From Chryseobacterium gleum (GTDB taxonomy: Bacteria > Bacteroidota > Bacteroidia > Flavobacteriales_D > Crocinitomicaceae), in NCBI GenBank assembly GCA_945888625.1, contig CAMDAH010000006.1, forward strand, positions 1 through 45,646: a DNA stretch of 45,646 nucleotides, read 5' to 3'. A program made the position numbers and the translations under genes. The notes below the pieces were generated by a model. It saw only the letters and a program-made list of their open reading frames with translations, was not told the origin of the DNA and ran no database searches. Within the stretch, counting starts at the first letter, position 1; the number at the start of each line of letters is the position of its first letter. Shown here piece by piece: positions 7,187 through 16,323 of the stretch.

Positions 7187-8626
7187 TTAAAAGAACCATA
7201 ACGCAACGAATATAGCAGCAATAACACAAATAAAATCTACAAGAAGCATGGTGGAAATGGTGTAACGCGTGTTTTGAACTTTAATGGATCCAAAATAAAC
7301 GGCTACAACATAAAAAGTAGTTTCAGCACTGCATTGAAAGATACAACTCAACCGAGCAGTAAATGAATCCGGGCCATATACCCGCATAGCATCAATCATA
7401 AAACCACGAGATCCACCAGAACTAAAAGGGCGCAAAAGTGCAACGGGAAATGACTCTGTAATGTATTTTGGAACACCAACATTGGCAAAACACCAAGTGA
7501 GTCCATGACTCATCATTTCAAAAAGACCACTATTTCGAAACAAGGAAATCGCCACTAACATTCCCAAAATATAGGGAAAAACCGTAACTGCCGTGTTAAT
7601 TCCATTTCTTGCGCCCAAAACAAACGAATCAAAAATATTTGTTTGGTTAGCCGTAAACCTTTTCTCCTTGTAAAAGGCATAACTAAGCGTTAATAATATG
7701 ATACCCAGTAGTAAAATACCAGAAAAATTTCCTGTAAATAAGTTTTTACCGATAAAATCCAAGGTATTGATATACCACAACAAACCTGTCATAGCGCCCA
7801 CAATAGTAAAAATCACCACCAATAAGATTCCACTTAATAAATTTACTCTTTGACGTAAACCAACAATAATAAGAGCGGCAATTGTACCAATAAAGGAAGT
7901 TATGATACATGGTAACATCACATCGGCTGGATTTGCTGCATGCTCCGCAGCGCGATAACCTATAATCGAAGTTGGGATAAGCGTTAGACCAGCCGCATGC
8001 AAACAAAGAAACATAATCTGAGCATCGCTTGCTTTCTCTTTCTCTGGGTTTATTTCCTGTAAACTTTCCATTGCCTTTAAACCAAAAGGAGTAGCTGCAG
8101 AGTCAAGGCCCAAAAAATTAGCAGCAAAATTCAGCGTCATGTATGAAATGGACGGGTGATCTTTAGGAACAGAAGGAAATACCTTAACAAAAAATGGACT
8201 TAGTCTTCTTGCCATCACTTCCGCTGCACCCGAGTCAATTAGTAACTGCATCAAACCCGCGAAAAAAGCAAGATAAGCTAAGAGGGGTAAAATAATATCC
8301 ACTAAACTATTTTTTGCCGTTGGCAGTAAGCCGTCTGTTTTTTGAATACCACTAAAAATACGTACTGATTTAGCCCCTTGAATATAAGTTGTATCAGCAT
8401 CTTTTGCATTTATATTCATCGTAATAGAACCCGATTCTGTACGCTTTAATGAATCACGTATAACAGGCGAAAGCGAACTAAGGTATGCTTCACCAATTAA
8501 AAAAGGGTCATCTTTTTTTCCATTTAACACATGATCAATCGTATAACTTTGGTTGGTAAAAATTCCAACAAAGACAAAGCACAAAGATGAAATAAAGATT
8601 ACTAACCAAAATCTACTAAGAACCAT
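7187..8626 (-). CDS. Fused SpmA/SpmB-type nucleoside-recognition membrane protein
   Basis: A 479-residue polytopic inner-membrane protein joining the two halves that are separate SpmA and SpmB (spore maturation) proteins in Bacillus. The first half carries the SpmA signature NFLGLDSAATPFGLKAMESL at ~168-187. The second carries the SpmB signature RPFSSGGSRGFMIDA and QCSAETTFYVVAVYFGS near 398-445. Both belong to the Gate/nucleoside-recognition family. Residues ~28-85 form an extra non-cytoplasmic segment after the first membrane helix. The organism is not expected to sporulate; the fused form is common in Bacteroidota and its substrate is unknown. A 158-residue gene follows after 9 bases. Confidence 0.88.
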   Translation of the reverse strand: MVLSRFWLVIFISSLCFVFVGIFTNQSYTIDHVLNGKKDDPFLIGEAYLSSLSPVIRDSLKRTESGSITMNINAKDADTTYIQGAKSVRIFSGIQKTDGLLPTAKNSLVDIILPLLAYLAFFAGLMQLLIDSGAAEVMARRLSPFFVKVFPSVPKDHPSISYMTLNFAANFLGLDSAATPFGLKAMESLQEINPEKEKASDAQIMFLCLHAAGLTLIPTSIIGYRAAEHAANPADVMLPCIITSFIGTIAALIIVGLRQRVNLLSGILLVVIFTIVGAMTGLLWYINTLDFIGKNLFTGNFSGILLLGIILLTLSYAFYKEKRFTANQTNIFDSFVLGARNGINTAVTVFPYILGMLVAISLFRNSGLFEMMSHGLTWCFANVGVPKYITESFPVALLRPFSSGGSRGFMIDAMRVYGPDSFTARLSCIFQCSAETTFYVVAVYFGSIKVQNTRYTISTMLLVDFICVIAAIFVALWFF

Positions 8627-8650
8627 AAAACGAATTTCGCTATTTTAGTT

Positions 8651-8674
8651 GGTCTGCAATAAGGTCTGCAATAA
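8651..8674. repeat. Perfect 12-bp tandem duplication
   Basis: GGTCTGCAATAA occurs twice in direct succession in the divergent intergenic region between the SpmAB-type gene and the pirin gene. It could be replication slippage or a paired binding site. Nothing else stands out in 8627-8763. Confidence 0.6.
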
Positions 8675-8763
8675 AAACTATTAACAATCCATATTGGATT
8701 AAAGAAATAACCTACGTCAATTTGCCGATCGGAACATTCTAAGTAATTTCGTGTTTTTTAATT

Positions 8764-9477
8764 ATGAAGATTGAATTTCATCCCGAAAAAACAAGAGGAC
8801 ACGCCGACCACGGTTGGTTAGTGGCTAAACACTCGTTTAGTTTCGCCTCTTGGCAAAATAGGCACCGAATGCACTTTGGCGCTCTTCGCGTATTGAACGA
8901 CGACAGTGTTGCCGCGGGAATGGGTTTTGGAAAACACCCACACGAAAACATGGAAATCATCACTATACCACTAGAGGGAGCGTTGCAACACGAGGACAGC
9001 ATGGGGCATTCCGCAATAATTAAAGCTGGCGAAGTACAAGTAATGAGTGCTGGAAGTGGCATTTACCACAGTGAATTCAACGCAAGCAGTAGCGACAAAA
9101 TTTCACTTTTTCAACTATGGATTTTTCCAAATAAACAGGAAGTTACACCTCGCTACGATCAAATAAGCTATAACATAGCAGAGGCGAAAGACCAATTCCT
9201 GCAACTAGTTTCCCCTGATAAGACAGACGCCGGTTCATGGATTTATCAAGACGCGTGGATTTCAATTATCGACCTTTCAAAAGAAACAGCAATCGATTAC
9301 GCATTGCATTTGCAAAACAACGGTGTTTACATCATGGCAATAGAGGGAGAACATACTATTGAAGATCAACTAATTACTAAAAGAGATGCCCTTGGTATTT
9401 CCGAATGCGATACAATTACTATTAAGAATTTACAACCAGGTCGACTTCTACTGATTGAAGTACCAATGATATTTTAA
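8764..9477 (+). CDS. Pirin-family bicupin
   Basis: A 237-residue member of the pirin/YhhW family. The N-terminal cupin is well conserved (RMHFGALRVLNDD, GFGKHPHENMEIITIPLEG). The metal ligands line up with those of human pirin: His58, His60, His102 (in SGIYHSE) and Glu104. The C-terminal half is the degenerate second cupin of about 100 residues. Bacterial homologues bind Fe or Ni and some show quercetin 2,3-dioxygenase activity in vitro; the physiological substrate is unknown. The protein is cytosolic with no signal peptide. A nitroreductase starts 2 bases after the stop, so the pair is probably cotranscribed as a small redox operon. Confidence 0.93.
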   Translation: MKIEFHPEKTRGHADHGWLVAKHSFSFASWQNRHRMHFGALRVLNDDSVAAGMGFGKHPHENMEIITIPLEGALQHEDSMGHSAIIKAGEVQVMSAGSGIYHSEFNASSSDKISLFQLWIFPNKQEVTPRYDQISYNIAEAKDQFLQLVSPDKTDAGSWIYQDAWISIIDLSKETAIDYALHLQNNGVYIMAIEGEHTIEDQLITKRDALGISECDTITIKNLQPGRLLLIEVPMIF

Positions 9478-9479
9478 CT

Positions 9480-10115
9480 ATGAGCCACACCATTATCGAC
9501 GATTTGAATTGGCGTTATGCCACCAAAAAATACAACCCGACAAAAATAATTACGGATAAAGACCTTGAAGTGGTTCTTGAATCCCTTCGACTTGTACCCA
9601 GCTCTTATGGCATGCAGCCCCTAACCTACCTGCTAATAAACGATAAAAACCTTCGCGAACAACTCAAACCCTTGGCATATAACCAGTCGCAAATTACAGA
9701 TGCGTCTCATTTGATTGTATTATGCAGTTTTCGTAAGATAACGCCTACCGTAATAAAAAACCACTTAGCGCTGATGAGTGAGGTGAGAAATGAACCGCTT
9801 ACCAACTATGAAAAGTTTGGTGAAAACATACAAAAAACGTTTGCCAATTTGAGTGAAACCGCCACAAGCGAATGGACAATAAGGCAAGCGTACATTGCCC
9901 TTGGACAAATCATGCATACCTGTGCAAATATGAGGATAGATGCAACACCGATGGAAGGATTTGATAAAACAGCCTTCGATAAATTACTTGATCTTGAAAC
10001 GCAAAATCTACAAAGCGTGCTCGTTTGCCCAATAGGTTATCGGGCAGATGATGATTTTCTTCAGCAACTCAAAAAAGTGCGAAAATCAATAAACGAAGTT
10101 ATAAAAGTTTTATAA
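9480..10115 (+). CDS. Nitroreductase-family NAD(P)H oxidoreductase
   Basis: A 211-residue protein of the NfsB-like branch of the FMN-dependent nitroreductase family. The FMN-binding N-terminus reads LNWRYATKKYNP, and SLRLVPSSYGMQPLTYLLI follows at ~36-54. The C-terminal part includes a family-typical ATPMEGFDKTAFD near 159-171 and VLVCPIGYRADDD near 184-196. Members transfer hydride from NAD(P)H to quinones, nitroaromatics or flavins. It begins 2 bases after the pirin gene. The exact substrate cannot be told from sequence. It is only distantly similar to the second nitroreductase at 43993. Confidence 0.9.
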   Translation: MSHTIIDDLNWRYATKKYNPTKIITDKDLEVVLESLRLVPSSYGMQPLTYLLINDKNLREQLKPLAYNQSQITDASHLIVLCSFRKITPTVIKNHLALMSEVRNEPLTNYEKFGENIQKTFANLSETATSEWTIRQAYIALGQIMHTCANMRIDATPMEGFDKTAFDKLLDLETQNLQSVLVCPIGYRADDDFLQQLKKVRKSINEVIKVL

Positions 10116-10193
10116 ACGTATTAATAACATCGTTTTGTCAACAAAAAAGTTGTGAAAGTGTAAAATCCCTTTCATTTGAACTGCCAAAATGAG

Positions 10194-10201
10194 TACATTT
10201 G
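10194..10201 (+). promoter_or_regulatory. -7 element upstream of the subtilase gene
   Basis: TACATTTG fits TAnnTTTG and ends 6 bases before the ATG at 10208, so the mRNA would have almost no leader. A TTTG at 10175-10178 lies only 15 bases upstream, shorter than the usual 19-21 spacing, so the -33 element is doubtful. Confidence 0.45.
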
Positions 10202-10207
10202 AGATGT

Positions 10208-12376
10208 ATGAAACTGGCTTATCTTTTCCTATTTTTTATTCTGTTGCTAAGTCGGTTAAACGCTCAGCCAAAACTTAGCGCCAGTGACCGTTCGGATATT
10301 GAATTAATCGTTAGAGAAACTAAAGCAGCAAAAAATACAACTGCATCCTCCCTTCTAAAACATTTTCCAATCAATCGAATCGGAGATGATTACTACCTTT
10401 CCTTTATTGGAAAAATTAATTCAGCCTTCGATAAAAGCTACTTTCAAAGTCATCAAGTAATTGTCGGATCCCCCATTTCATCGATTGTGAGTGTTAAGAT
10501 TAAAGTAGAAGAGCTATCGCTACTTAGTGAAATGAAAGGTATTGATCACTTAGAAATTGCCGGAAGAGTTAATCATCAATTGGATAAAGCGATAAAAGAT
10601 ATACATGTAGATAGTGTTAACTTGGGTATTAATTTACCTCAGGGTTACACAGGTAAAAATGTATATATCGGTGTGACCGATTGGGGATTTGATTATACCT
10701 CGCCTGTTTTCTACGATACATCGCTCAATCAAACACGAATTGTTGCTGCTTGGGACCAATTTAAAACCAGTGGCCCTGCCCCTCAAGGATTTTCTTATGG
10801 CACAGAATACAACACGATTGCCTCGTTAGTGGCAGCAGAATCAGACACAGCAAACATTTACAGTTATTCTACACACGGAACACACGTTGCAGCCATAGCC
10901 GGTGGAAGTGGTGCGGGTACCAATTTTCGAGGTGTGGCATACGAAGCCAATCTTCTTTTTGTAACGTTTTTAGTTGATGAATCAGCCGTACTGGACGCTT
11001 GGGAATGGATGTATCAGAAGGCACAAGCAGATGGGAAAAGATTGATTATTAACATGAGTTGGGGACTATATCACTTTGGAACCCTCGATGGAAACTCCAT
11101 GTTAAGTCAGGCAATTTCTGCCTATACTAACCTTGGCGTAGTATTCGTAAATTCTGGTGGGAATAATGGAAATGTTAATTTTCACTTGAAGAAAAACTTC
11201 AATAACGATCTTCTTAAATCAAAAATTGACTTCTACTCTTACGGCTCCAATCCCAATATGTGGGGACAAAGTATTCATGCCTGGGGAGAACCAAATCACC
11301 ATTTCTCTAACGGCATCATTGTTACTAACTCAGCCAACTCAACCTTGATTGAAAGCCCATTTTATAGCACTTTAACTACAATTAGCTACATCGATACATT
11401 TTTGGTTACAGGAAATGATACCATTTGGTATAATATCTCTGCCGATGCTGCGCACCCATTGAATGGCAAACCACAGATGCGCTTGCGTGTAAAATGTTTG
11501 AACACCAGCCTAAAAGTCTTACTAAAATCAACTGCAGATTCAGGTCTTGTGCATTACTGGAATGTCACTGAACTCAGCAATGATGTTGGAAATTGGGGCA
11601 TGGCCTTTTCATATGCTGGAAGTGGCACCACCAGTGGTGATACAGACAACGGTATTTCGGAACCATCTTGTGCAGATGATGTAATAAGCGTTGCCGCATA
11701 CGCTACTCAATACCAAACCGCTGGAGGTAATTTCGTAGGAGGTGCCATTGCCTCCTTTTCTAGCCGAGGACCACGTTACGACGGCGTAATGAAACCTGAC
11801 ATTGCCGCCCCGGGAGTAGCCATCGCATCTGCCATTTCTTCTTACACGGACGCTACTTATACTTCAGTTGGTAGTGTCAATTTCAATAATAGAACATACC
11901 ATTTCGCAAAATTTTCGGGCACTTCCATGTCTGCGCCGATGGTGTCTGGCGTTGCCGCTTTAATTTTGGAGGCTAACCCTTACCTGTCCGCTACACAAGT
12001 GAAAGAAATTATCATGGAAACAGCAAGAACCGACAATTTTACGGGAATCATTCCACCCACAAGAAGCCCAATCTGGGGAGCAGGAAAAATAAATGGCTAT
12101 CAAGCAGTAAAAATGGCACTTTCCATGCTAGGTACTGGAAAAATTACAGGTGATTTATCCTGGTCAGTTTACCCGAATCCAGTTCAAAAAGAATTGTATT
12201 TTACCTTAGTGGATGAATTACCAACTAGCTGTGAGGTAATTACGGAAAACGGCATTGTTATTACGAAAAGAATTAGAGATGCAAAGATTCAAGTAAGTGA
12301 CCTAGCGCCGGGTAAATACTGGATTAGACTACTGGTTAATTCACACATAGAGCAAGATCTATTCATCAAAAATTAA
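10208..12376 (+). CDS. Secreted subtilisin-like (S8) serine protease with T9SS type A domain
   Basis: A 722-residue protease. The ATG at 10208 gives a clean signal peptide (MKLAYLFLFFILLL...NAQ), better than the TTG three codons upstream. A prodomain occupies ~25-130. The catalytic triad is complete: Asp158 (VTDWGFD), His223 (STHGTHVA) and Ser573 (GTSMSAP), with oxyanion-type Asn in NSGGNNG. The large gap between His and Ser holds a ~200-residue beta-rich insertion (~335-480), as in other Bacteroidota S8 proteases. The last ~70 residues (SVYPNPVQKELYF ... DLAPGKYWIRLL) are a Por/T9SS C-terminal sorting domain, so it is exported across the outer membrane, where it probably degrades protein outside the cell. 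Confidence 0.93.
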   Translation: MKLAYLFLFFILLLSRLNAQPKLSASDRSDIELIVRETKAAKNTTASSLLKHFPINRIGDDYYLSFIGKINSAFDKSYFQSHQVIVGSPISSIVSVKIKVEELSLLSEMKGIDHLEIAGRVNHQLDKAIKDIHVDSVNLGINLPQGYTGKNVYIGVTDWGFDYTSPVFYDTSLNQTRIVAAWDQFKTSGPAPQGFSYGTEYNTIASLVAAESDTANIYSYSTHGTHVAAIAGGSGAGTNFRGVAYEANLLFVTFLVDESAVLDAWEWMYQKAQADGKRLIINMSWGLYHFGTLDGNSMLSQAISAYTNLGVVFVNSGGNNGNVNFHLKKNFNNDLLKSKIDFYSYGSNPNMWGQSIHAWGEPNHHFSNGIIVTNSANSTLIESPFYSTLTTISYIDTFLVTGNDTIWYNISADAAHPLNGKPQMRLRVKCLNTSLKVLLKSTADSGLVHYWNVTELSNDVGNWGMAFSYAGSGTTSGDTDNGISEPSCADDVISVAAYATQYQTAGGNFVGGAIASFSSRGPRYDGVMKPDIAAPGVAIASAISSYTDATYTSVGSVNFNNRTYHFAKFSGTSMSAPMVSGVAALILEANPYLSATQVKEIIMETARTDNFTGIIPPTRSPIWGAGKINGYQAVKMALSMLGTGKITGDLSWSVYPNPVQKELYFTLVDELPTSCEVITENGIVITKRIRDAKIQVSDLAPGKYWIRLLVNSHIEQDLFIKN

Positions 12377-12382
12377 TAGATT

Positions 12383-12886
12383 TTGCAACATCCTATTTCT
12401 AAAATTAATAGAACAGCACTTTCACGCGTTAAGGATCTTGCTTACTTAATTTGGCCAATATCGTATAAATCGATCATCTCGGAAGGACAAATTAACTACA
12501 TGTTAAACTTTATGTATGCAACCAATCAATTAGAAAGAGATTTCGATGCAGGACATCAATTTTATGGTTATTTTGAAAAAGACCGCCTACTTGGATTCAT
12601 TACCTTTGAAAATAATCATCCTTCACAAGGCCAAATGAAAATTCACAAATTATACGTGGATACTAATTCATCCAAACAAGGAATTGGGAAGGCATTAGTT
12701 GAACGCGCCAAGCAACTAGCCAACGACTCCAAAATGGGCGAAATAGTATTAAATGTTAACCGTAAGAATCCTGCCGTTACATTTTATGAAAGAATTAACT
12801 TTGAAATCGATCGCGAAGAAGTCATTGACATTGGAGAAGGGTTTATAATGGACGATTACATAATGAAATATACATTACCATGCTAA
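12383..12886 (+). CDS. GNAT-family N-acetyltransferase
   Basis: A 167-residue acetyltransferase. The acetyl-CoA loop is visible as LYVDTNSSKQGIGKALVERA (~90-109, the Q/RxxGxG/A motif), with NVNRKNPAVTFYERINFEID near 131-150. The start is TTG at 12383; the frame is closed by TAG at 12377, and the N-terminal LAYLIWPISYKSIISEGQI segment is normal for the family, so a later ATG would cut into the domain. It lies 6 bases after the protease stop and overlaps the next gene by 7 bases. The acceptor substrate is unknown. Confidence 0.85.
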   Translation: MQHPISKINRTALSRVKDLAYLIWPISYKSIISEGQINYMLNFMYATNQLERDFDAGHQFYGYFEKDRLLGFITFENNHPSQGQMKIHKLYVDTNSSKQGIGKALVERAKQLANDSKMGEIVLNVNRKNPAVTFYERINFEIDREEVIDIGEGFIMDDYIMKYTLPC

Positions 12887-13887
12887 AAATTGACATGCAC
12901 ACCCACATCCTTCCCAAAGTGATGCCTAATTGGACAGAAAAATTTGGGTATGGGAAATTCATTCATTTGGAGCACCTAGAAGATGGAACTGCAGATATGA
13001 TGCAAGGCGGTCAATTTTTCCGAAACATTCAAGAAAATTGTTGGGACGAGAACATCAGAATTACAGATTACGAAAGCTACGCGACAAAAGTACAAGTTGT
13101 TTGTACCATCCCCGTTATGTTTTCCTATTGGGCAAAAACAGCAGATTGCGTCTCCCTTTCTCAATTTTTAAATGATCATATTGCTGAATTGGTGCAGCGC
13201 TATCCCAAAAACTATATTGGCCTTGGCACGATTCCGATGCAAGATGCCGAAGAGGCAATTAAAGAATTAGAACGAATAAAATCCATCGGATTAGTGGGAA
13301 TACAAATTGGGTCAAACATCAACGACGAAAACCTCAGCGAAGAGAAATTCTTTCCCATATTTGAAGCATGCGAACGCCTCAGTCTTGCAGTTATGGTCCA
13401 TCCATGGCAAATGATGGGATTTGATAGCATGAAAAAATACTGGCTTCCCTGGTTGGTTGGCATGCCTGCTGAAACATCGCGTGCAGCTTGCTCACTTATT
13501 TTTGGAGGCGTAATTGAGCGTTTACCCAATCTTCGAATATGCTTTTCTCATGCAGGCGGATCCTTTCTTCCGACAATTGGCAGAATCGAACATGGATATA
13601 ATTGCCGCCCTGATTTAGTGGCAGTAGATAACCTTGTTAACCCTCGGGAATACCTTGGAAAATTTTGGGTTGACAGCATCACGCACGACATTGATGCCTT
13701 GAAATATATCATACAGTTACAAGGATCTGACAGGGTCTGTCTTGGCAGCGATTATCCTTTTCCATTAGGTGATCTTGAAATCGGTAAATTCATAGAAGAA
13801 AGTGACCTCTCCCCTACTCAAATTGATGACATTTTTTCCAATTCAACTCTAGCTTGGTTAAAATTAGATAAAAAGTCATTTTACTAA
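12880..13887 (+). CDS. ACMSD-like amidohydrolase (aminocarboxymuconate semialdehyde decarboxylase)
   Basis: A 335-residue TIM-barrel enzyme of the amidohydrolase superfamily, ACMSD branch. Metal and catalytic residues are in place: His7 and His9 in MHTHILPK, His174 (VMVHPWQM), His224 (FSHAGGSF) and Asp291 (GSDYPFPLG). ACMSD removes the carboxylate of 2-amino-3-carboxymuconate 6-semialdehyde in tryptophan degradation by the kynurenine route, diverting it from quinolinate. Length and motifs match bacterial ACMSDs closely. Other kynurenine genes are not in the window, so the pathway assignment rests on similarity. It overlaps the GNAT gene by 7 bases and is probably cotranscribed with it. Confidence 0.87.
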   Translation: MLKIDMHTHILPKVMPNWTEKFGYGKFIHLEHLEDGTADMMQGGQFFRNIQENCWDENIRITDYESYATKVQVVCTIPVMFSYWAKTADCVSLSQFLNDHIAELVQRYPKNYIGLGTIPMQDAEEAIKELERIKSIGLVGIQIGSNINDENLSEEKFFPIFEACERLSLAVMVHPWQMMGFDSMKKYWLPWLVGMPAETSRAACSLIFGGVIERLPNLRICFSHAGGSFLPTIGRIEHGYNCRPDLVAVDNLVNPREYLGKFWVDSITHDIDALKYIIQLQGSDRVCLGSDYPFPLGDLEIGKFIEESDLSPTQIDDIFSNSTLAWLKLDKKSFY

Positions 13888-13942
13888 AATAGGTTATGCT
13901 TATTTATGAATTTAGTATCCGCCAAGTTCGATGAGCTATAAA

Positions 13943-15109
13943 TTAGCGACTAATACACTTCAATAATTTCTTCACCCTATCAATCTTTTGTTTGATTTCC
14001 GATAAATCACTACCAAGTACGGTTACATGTCCCATTTTCCGAAAAGGCAAGGTGTGTGTTTTACCATATAAATGTACAAAAACATCAGGCAGTTCTAGAA
14101 CGGCTTCCAATCCCTCGTAATATACAGGACCAGAATGACCTGGTTCGCCTAGTATATTTAGCATTGCAGCAGGCAGTTTCAGTGAAGTATCCTCTAAAGG
14201 TAAATTAAGAATTGCGCGTAAATGTTGGGTAAACTGAGAAGTAGTACAACATTCTATCGTATGATGACCGGAGTTATGAGGGCGAGGAGCAATTTCATTA
14301 ACCAATAGTTCACCATCTCTAGTCAGAAAAAACTCTACAGCCAATAATCCGATCATTTCTAAACGATTGATTATTTTTTTTGCCATTTCAGCTGCTTGTA
14401 ACGCAATTTCATTCGAAATATTCGCCGGTGAGAATTGAAATTCTACCAAATTTGCCTTTGGGCTAAATTCACACTCCACTGCAGGAAATACTACTACCTC
14501 TCCTTTTAAATTTCGAGCAACAAGAATTGATATTTCCTTTTCGAAATCCACTTTTTTTTCTATAATACTAGGAGCAAGAAATGCACTAATTAAATCATCG
14601 GGACCATTTATGATTTGCACCCCTTTCCCATCGTAACCGCCTGTTCGAAGTTTCTGAACAAAGGGATAATCTGCTAATTCAATAGTTGAAAGCAAGGTTT
14701 CTCCGGTAACAAATTTAAACTCAGCAGTCGGAATAGAGGCCCTTTGATAAAATTCTTTTTGAAGACCTTTATCTTTGATAATGCTTAAAACAGCTGCCTG
14801 CGGATAAACTAAAACACCCTCTTTTTCTAAAAGAACCAATGCCTCAATATTGACATTTTCAATTTCAATGGTAAGAATTGTCTTATCTTTTCCGAAGGAA
14901 TATACTGCGTCGAAATCAGTGAAATCACCAAGCGTAAAAGAGGCTGCTAACGATGCACAAGGCGACATTGGATTGGGATCCAAACAATGAATCGCAAGCC
15001 CCATTTCGTTTCCTGCCTCAATCATCATCATCCCTAACTGCCCTCCACCCAAAACTCCAATTATATTGGATAAATCAGCGGAGAAAGTGCTACTAATTTT
15101 GGTTGTCAT
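13943..15109 (-). CDS. purK: N5-carboxyaminoimidazole ribonucleotide synthase
   Basis: PurK, 388 residues, an ATP-grasp enzyme of purine synthesis that carboxylates aminoimidazole ribonucleotide with bicarbonate and ATP. The N-terminus has the dinucleotide-like GVLGGGQLGMMM and CLDPNPMSPC. The ATP-grasp centre includes VQKLRTGGYDGKGV, and the C-terminal part has VNEIAPRPHNSGHHTIE, the PurK signature. I chose the ATG at 15109 because the open frame upstream of it has no family similarity and would overlap the divergent hpt gene. A TAnnTTTG element ends only 4 bases before this ATG. It is divergent from hpt, so two purine genes are back to back. Confidence 0.95.
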   Translation of the reverse strand: MTTKISSTFSADLSNIIGVLGGGQLGMMMIEAGNEMGLAIHCLDPNPMSPCASLAASFTLGDFTDFDAVYSFGKDKTILTIEIENVNIEALVLLEKEGVLVYPQAAVLSIIKDKGLQKEFYQRASIPTAEFKFVTGETLLSTIELADYPFVQKLRTGGYDGKGVQIINGPDDLISAFLAPSIIEKKVDFEKEISILVARNLKGEVVVFPAVECEFSPKANLVEFQFSPANISNEIALQAAEMAKKIINRLEMIGLLAVEFFLTRDGELLVNEIAPRPHNSGHHTIECCTTSQFTQHLRAILNLPLEDTSLKLPAAMLNILGEPGHSGPVYYEGLEAVLELPDVFVHLYGKTHTLPFRKMGHVTVLGSDLSEIKQKIDRVKKLLKCISR

Positions 15110-15113
15110 GCGC

Positions 15114-15121
15114 CAAAGATA
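15114..15121 (-). promoter_or_regulatory. -7 element of purK, likely leaderless start
   Basis: On the minus strand TATCTTTG (15114-15121) lies 4 bases before the purK ATG at 15109. Transcription would begin at or next to the A of the start codon. A clear TTTG at -33 is not seen. Confidence 0.5.
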
Positions 15122-15178
15122 AACAACCTTAATCAATTGAAATCGAAAAGCAACTTTTCTTATGTTGTAAAAAATAAG

Positions 15179-15186
15179 TATCTTTG
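15179..15186 (+). promoter_or_regulatory. -7 element of the hpt operon
   Basis: TATCTTTG fits TAnnTTTG and ends 13 bases before the hpt ATG at 15200. A TTTC (15156-15159), one base off TTTG, lies 19 bases upstream. The same octamer in mirror orientation serves purK, so the two purine genes are expressed from back-to-back promoters. Confidence 0.55.
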
Positions 15187-15199
15187 AATTTGCTTTTTT

Positions 15200-15733
15200 A
15201 TGAAAGAGATTCAGCTTCACGACAAGTACTTTAAGCTATATATTACTTCTGATGAAATTTTAGCAAAAGTAAGTGCGCTCGCAAAGAAAATTGAAGCGGA
15301 CTTCGAAGGAAAAGAAATTTTATTTCTGTCTATTTTAAACGGTTCATTCATGTTTAGCAGTGATTTGATGAAACACATCACTAAACAAGTAGAAATATCC
15401 TTCATCAAAGTAAGTTCCTATGCTGGAACAACAAGTATCGGTCGCGTGGACGAACTCATCGGCTTAGCAACTGCGATAACCGGAAAACACATAATTGTAA
15501 TTGAAGATATCGTAGACACAGGCATAACAATCGATAAAGTAATCACATTGCTAAAAGCATCAGATCCTGCATCGGTTTCAGTTTGCACATTTTTGTACAA
15601 ACCCACCGCGTTTAGGGGAAATAATGTGCCTTATTACGTAGGGTTTGAAATACCTGATAAATTTGTGGTTGGTTATGGCCTAGATTACAATCAATTGGGA
15701 AGAAATTTAGAATCATTGTACGAATTAAAATAA
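15200..15733 (+). CDS. hpt: Hypoxanthine phosphoribosyltransferase
   Basis: A 177-residue type I phosphoribosyltransferase that salvages hypoxanthine (and often guanine) with PRPP to IMP/GMP. The PRPP motif is VIEDIVDTGITID, with acidic pair Glu102-Asp103. The flexible-loop region has SYAGTTSIG near residue 73, and the C-terminal FVVGYGLDYNQLGRNL is typical of Hpt. The start at 15200 follows a -7 element by 13 bases. It is the first gene of a tight operon: adk follows after 9 bases, then obg, a PAP2 phosphatase, crcB and a small membrane gene. Confidence 0.95.
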   Translation: MKEIQLHDKYFKLYITSDEILAKVSALAKKIEADFEGKEILFLSILNGSFMFSSDLMKHITKQVEISFIKVSSYAGTTSIGRVDELIGLATAITGKHIIVIEDIVDTGITIDKVITLLKASDPASVSVCTFLYKPTAFRGNNVPYYVGFEIPDKFVVGYGLDYNQLGRNLESLYELK

Positions 15734-15742
15734 ACTAACTAG

Positions 15743-16321
15743 ATGTTAAATATTGTTTTATTTGGCCCTCCAGGTGCTGGTAAAGGAACGCAATCGGAAC
15801 GTTTAATTGAGAAATTTAAGCTAATACATCTCTCCACAGGAGATATTTTTAGGGCGAATCTTAAAAACGAAACTTCCTTAGGAGAACTCGCCAGAGCCTA
15901 TATGGATAAAGGTCAATTAGTGCCAGATGAAATTACGATTGAAATGTTAAAAGCGGAAGTGCTAAAACATTCCTCACCGATCGGATTTATTTTTGATGGT
16001 TTTCCGAGAACGAATGCACAAGCTATAGCACTGGACGAACTATTAAAAAGTTTAGAAACTGAAATTTCTATCATGTTGGCCTTAGAAGTGGAAGAAGAAG
16101 AACTAAAAAAACGATTATTAGCAAGAGCTGAACAAAGTGGGAGAGCAGACGATGCCGATCCTGCCATTATTGAAAACAGAATAGCCGTTTACAATAAGGA
16201 TACAGCTCCAGTAAAAACATATTATCAAGGTCAAAATAAATTCACTTCAATTCAAGGAACAGGATCTATCGATGAGATTACTCAACGAATTTTCAACGCT
16301 TTGGAAAACATACAAGCCTAA
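15743..16321 (+). CDS. adk: Adenylate kinase
   Basis: A 192-residue adenylate kinase (AMP + ATP to 2 ADP). The P-loop GPPGAGKG is at residues 8-15, the AMP-binding segment is [12 protein letters not shown], and [11 protein letters not shown] follows near 89. The lid is the short type without a zinc-binding Cys quartet ([19 protein letters not shown]), which accounts for the small size. It lies 9 bases after hpt and 2 bases before obg, which suggests coordinated nucleotide supply. Assignment is certain. Confidence 0.97.
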   Translation: MLNIVLFGPPGAGKGTQSERLIEKFKLIHLSTGDIFRANLKNETSLGELARAYMDKGQLVPDEITIEMLKAEVLKHSSPIGFIFDGFPRTNAQAIALDELLKSLETEISIMLALEVEEEELKKRLLARAEQSGRADDADPAIIENRIAVYNKDTAPVKTYYQGQNKFTSIQGTGSIDEITQRIFNALENIQA

Positions 16322-16323
16322 CA

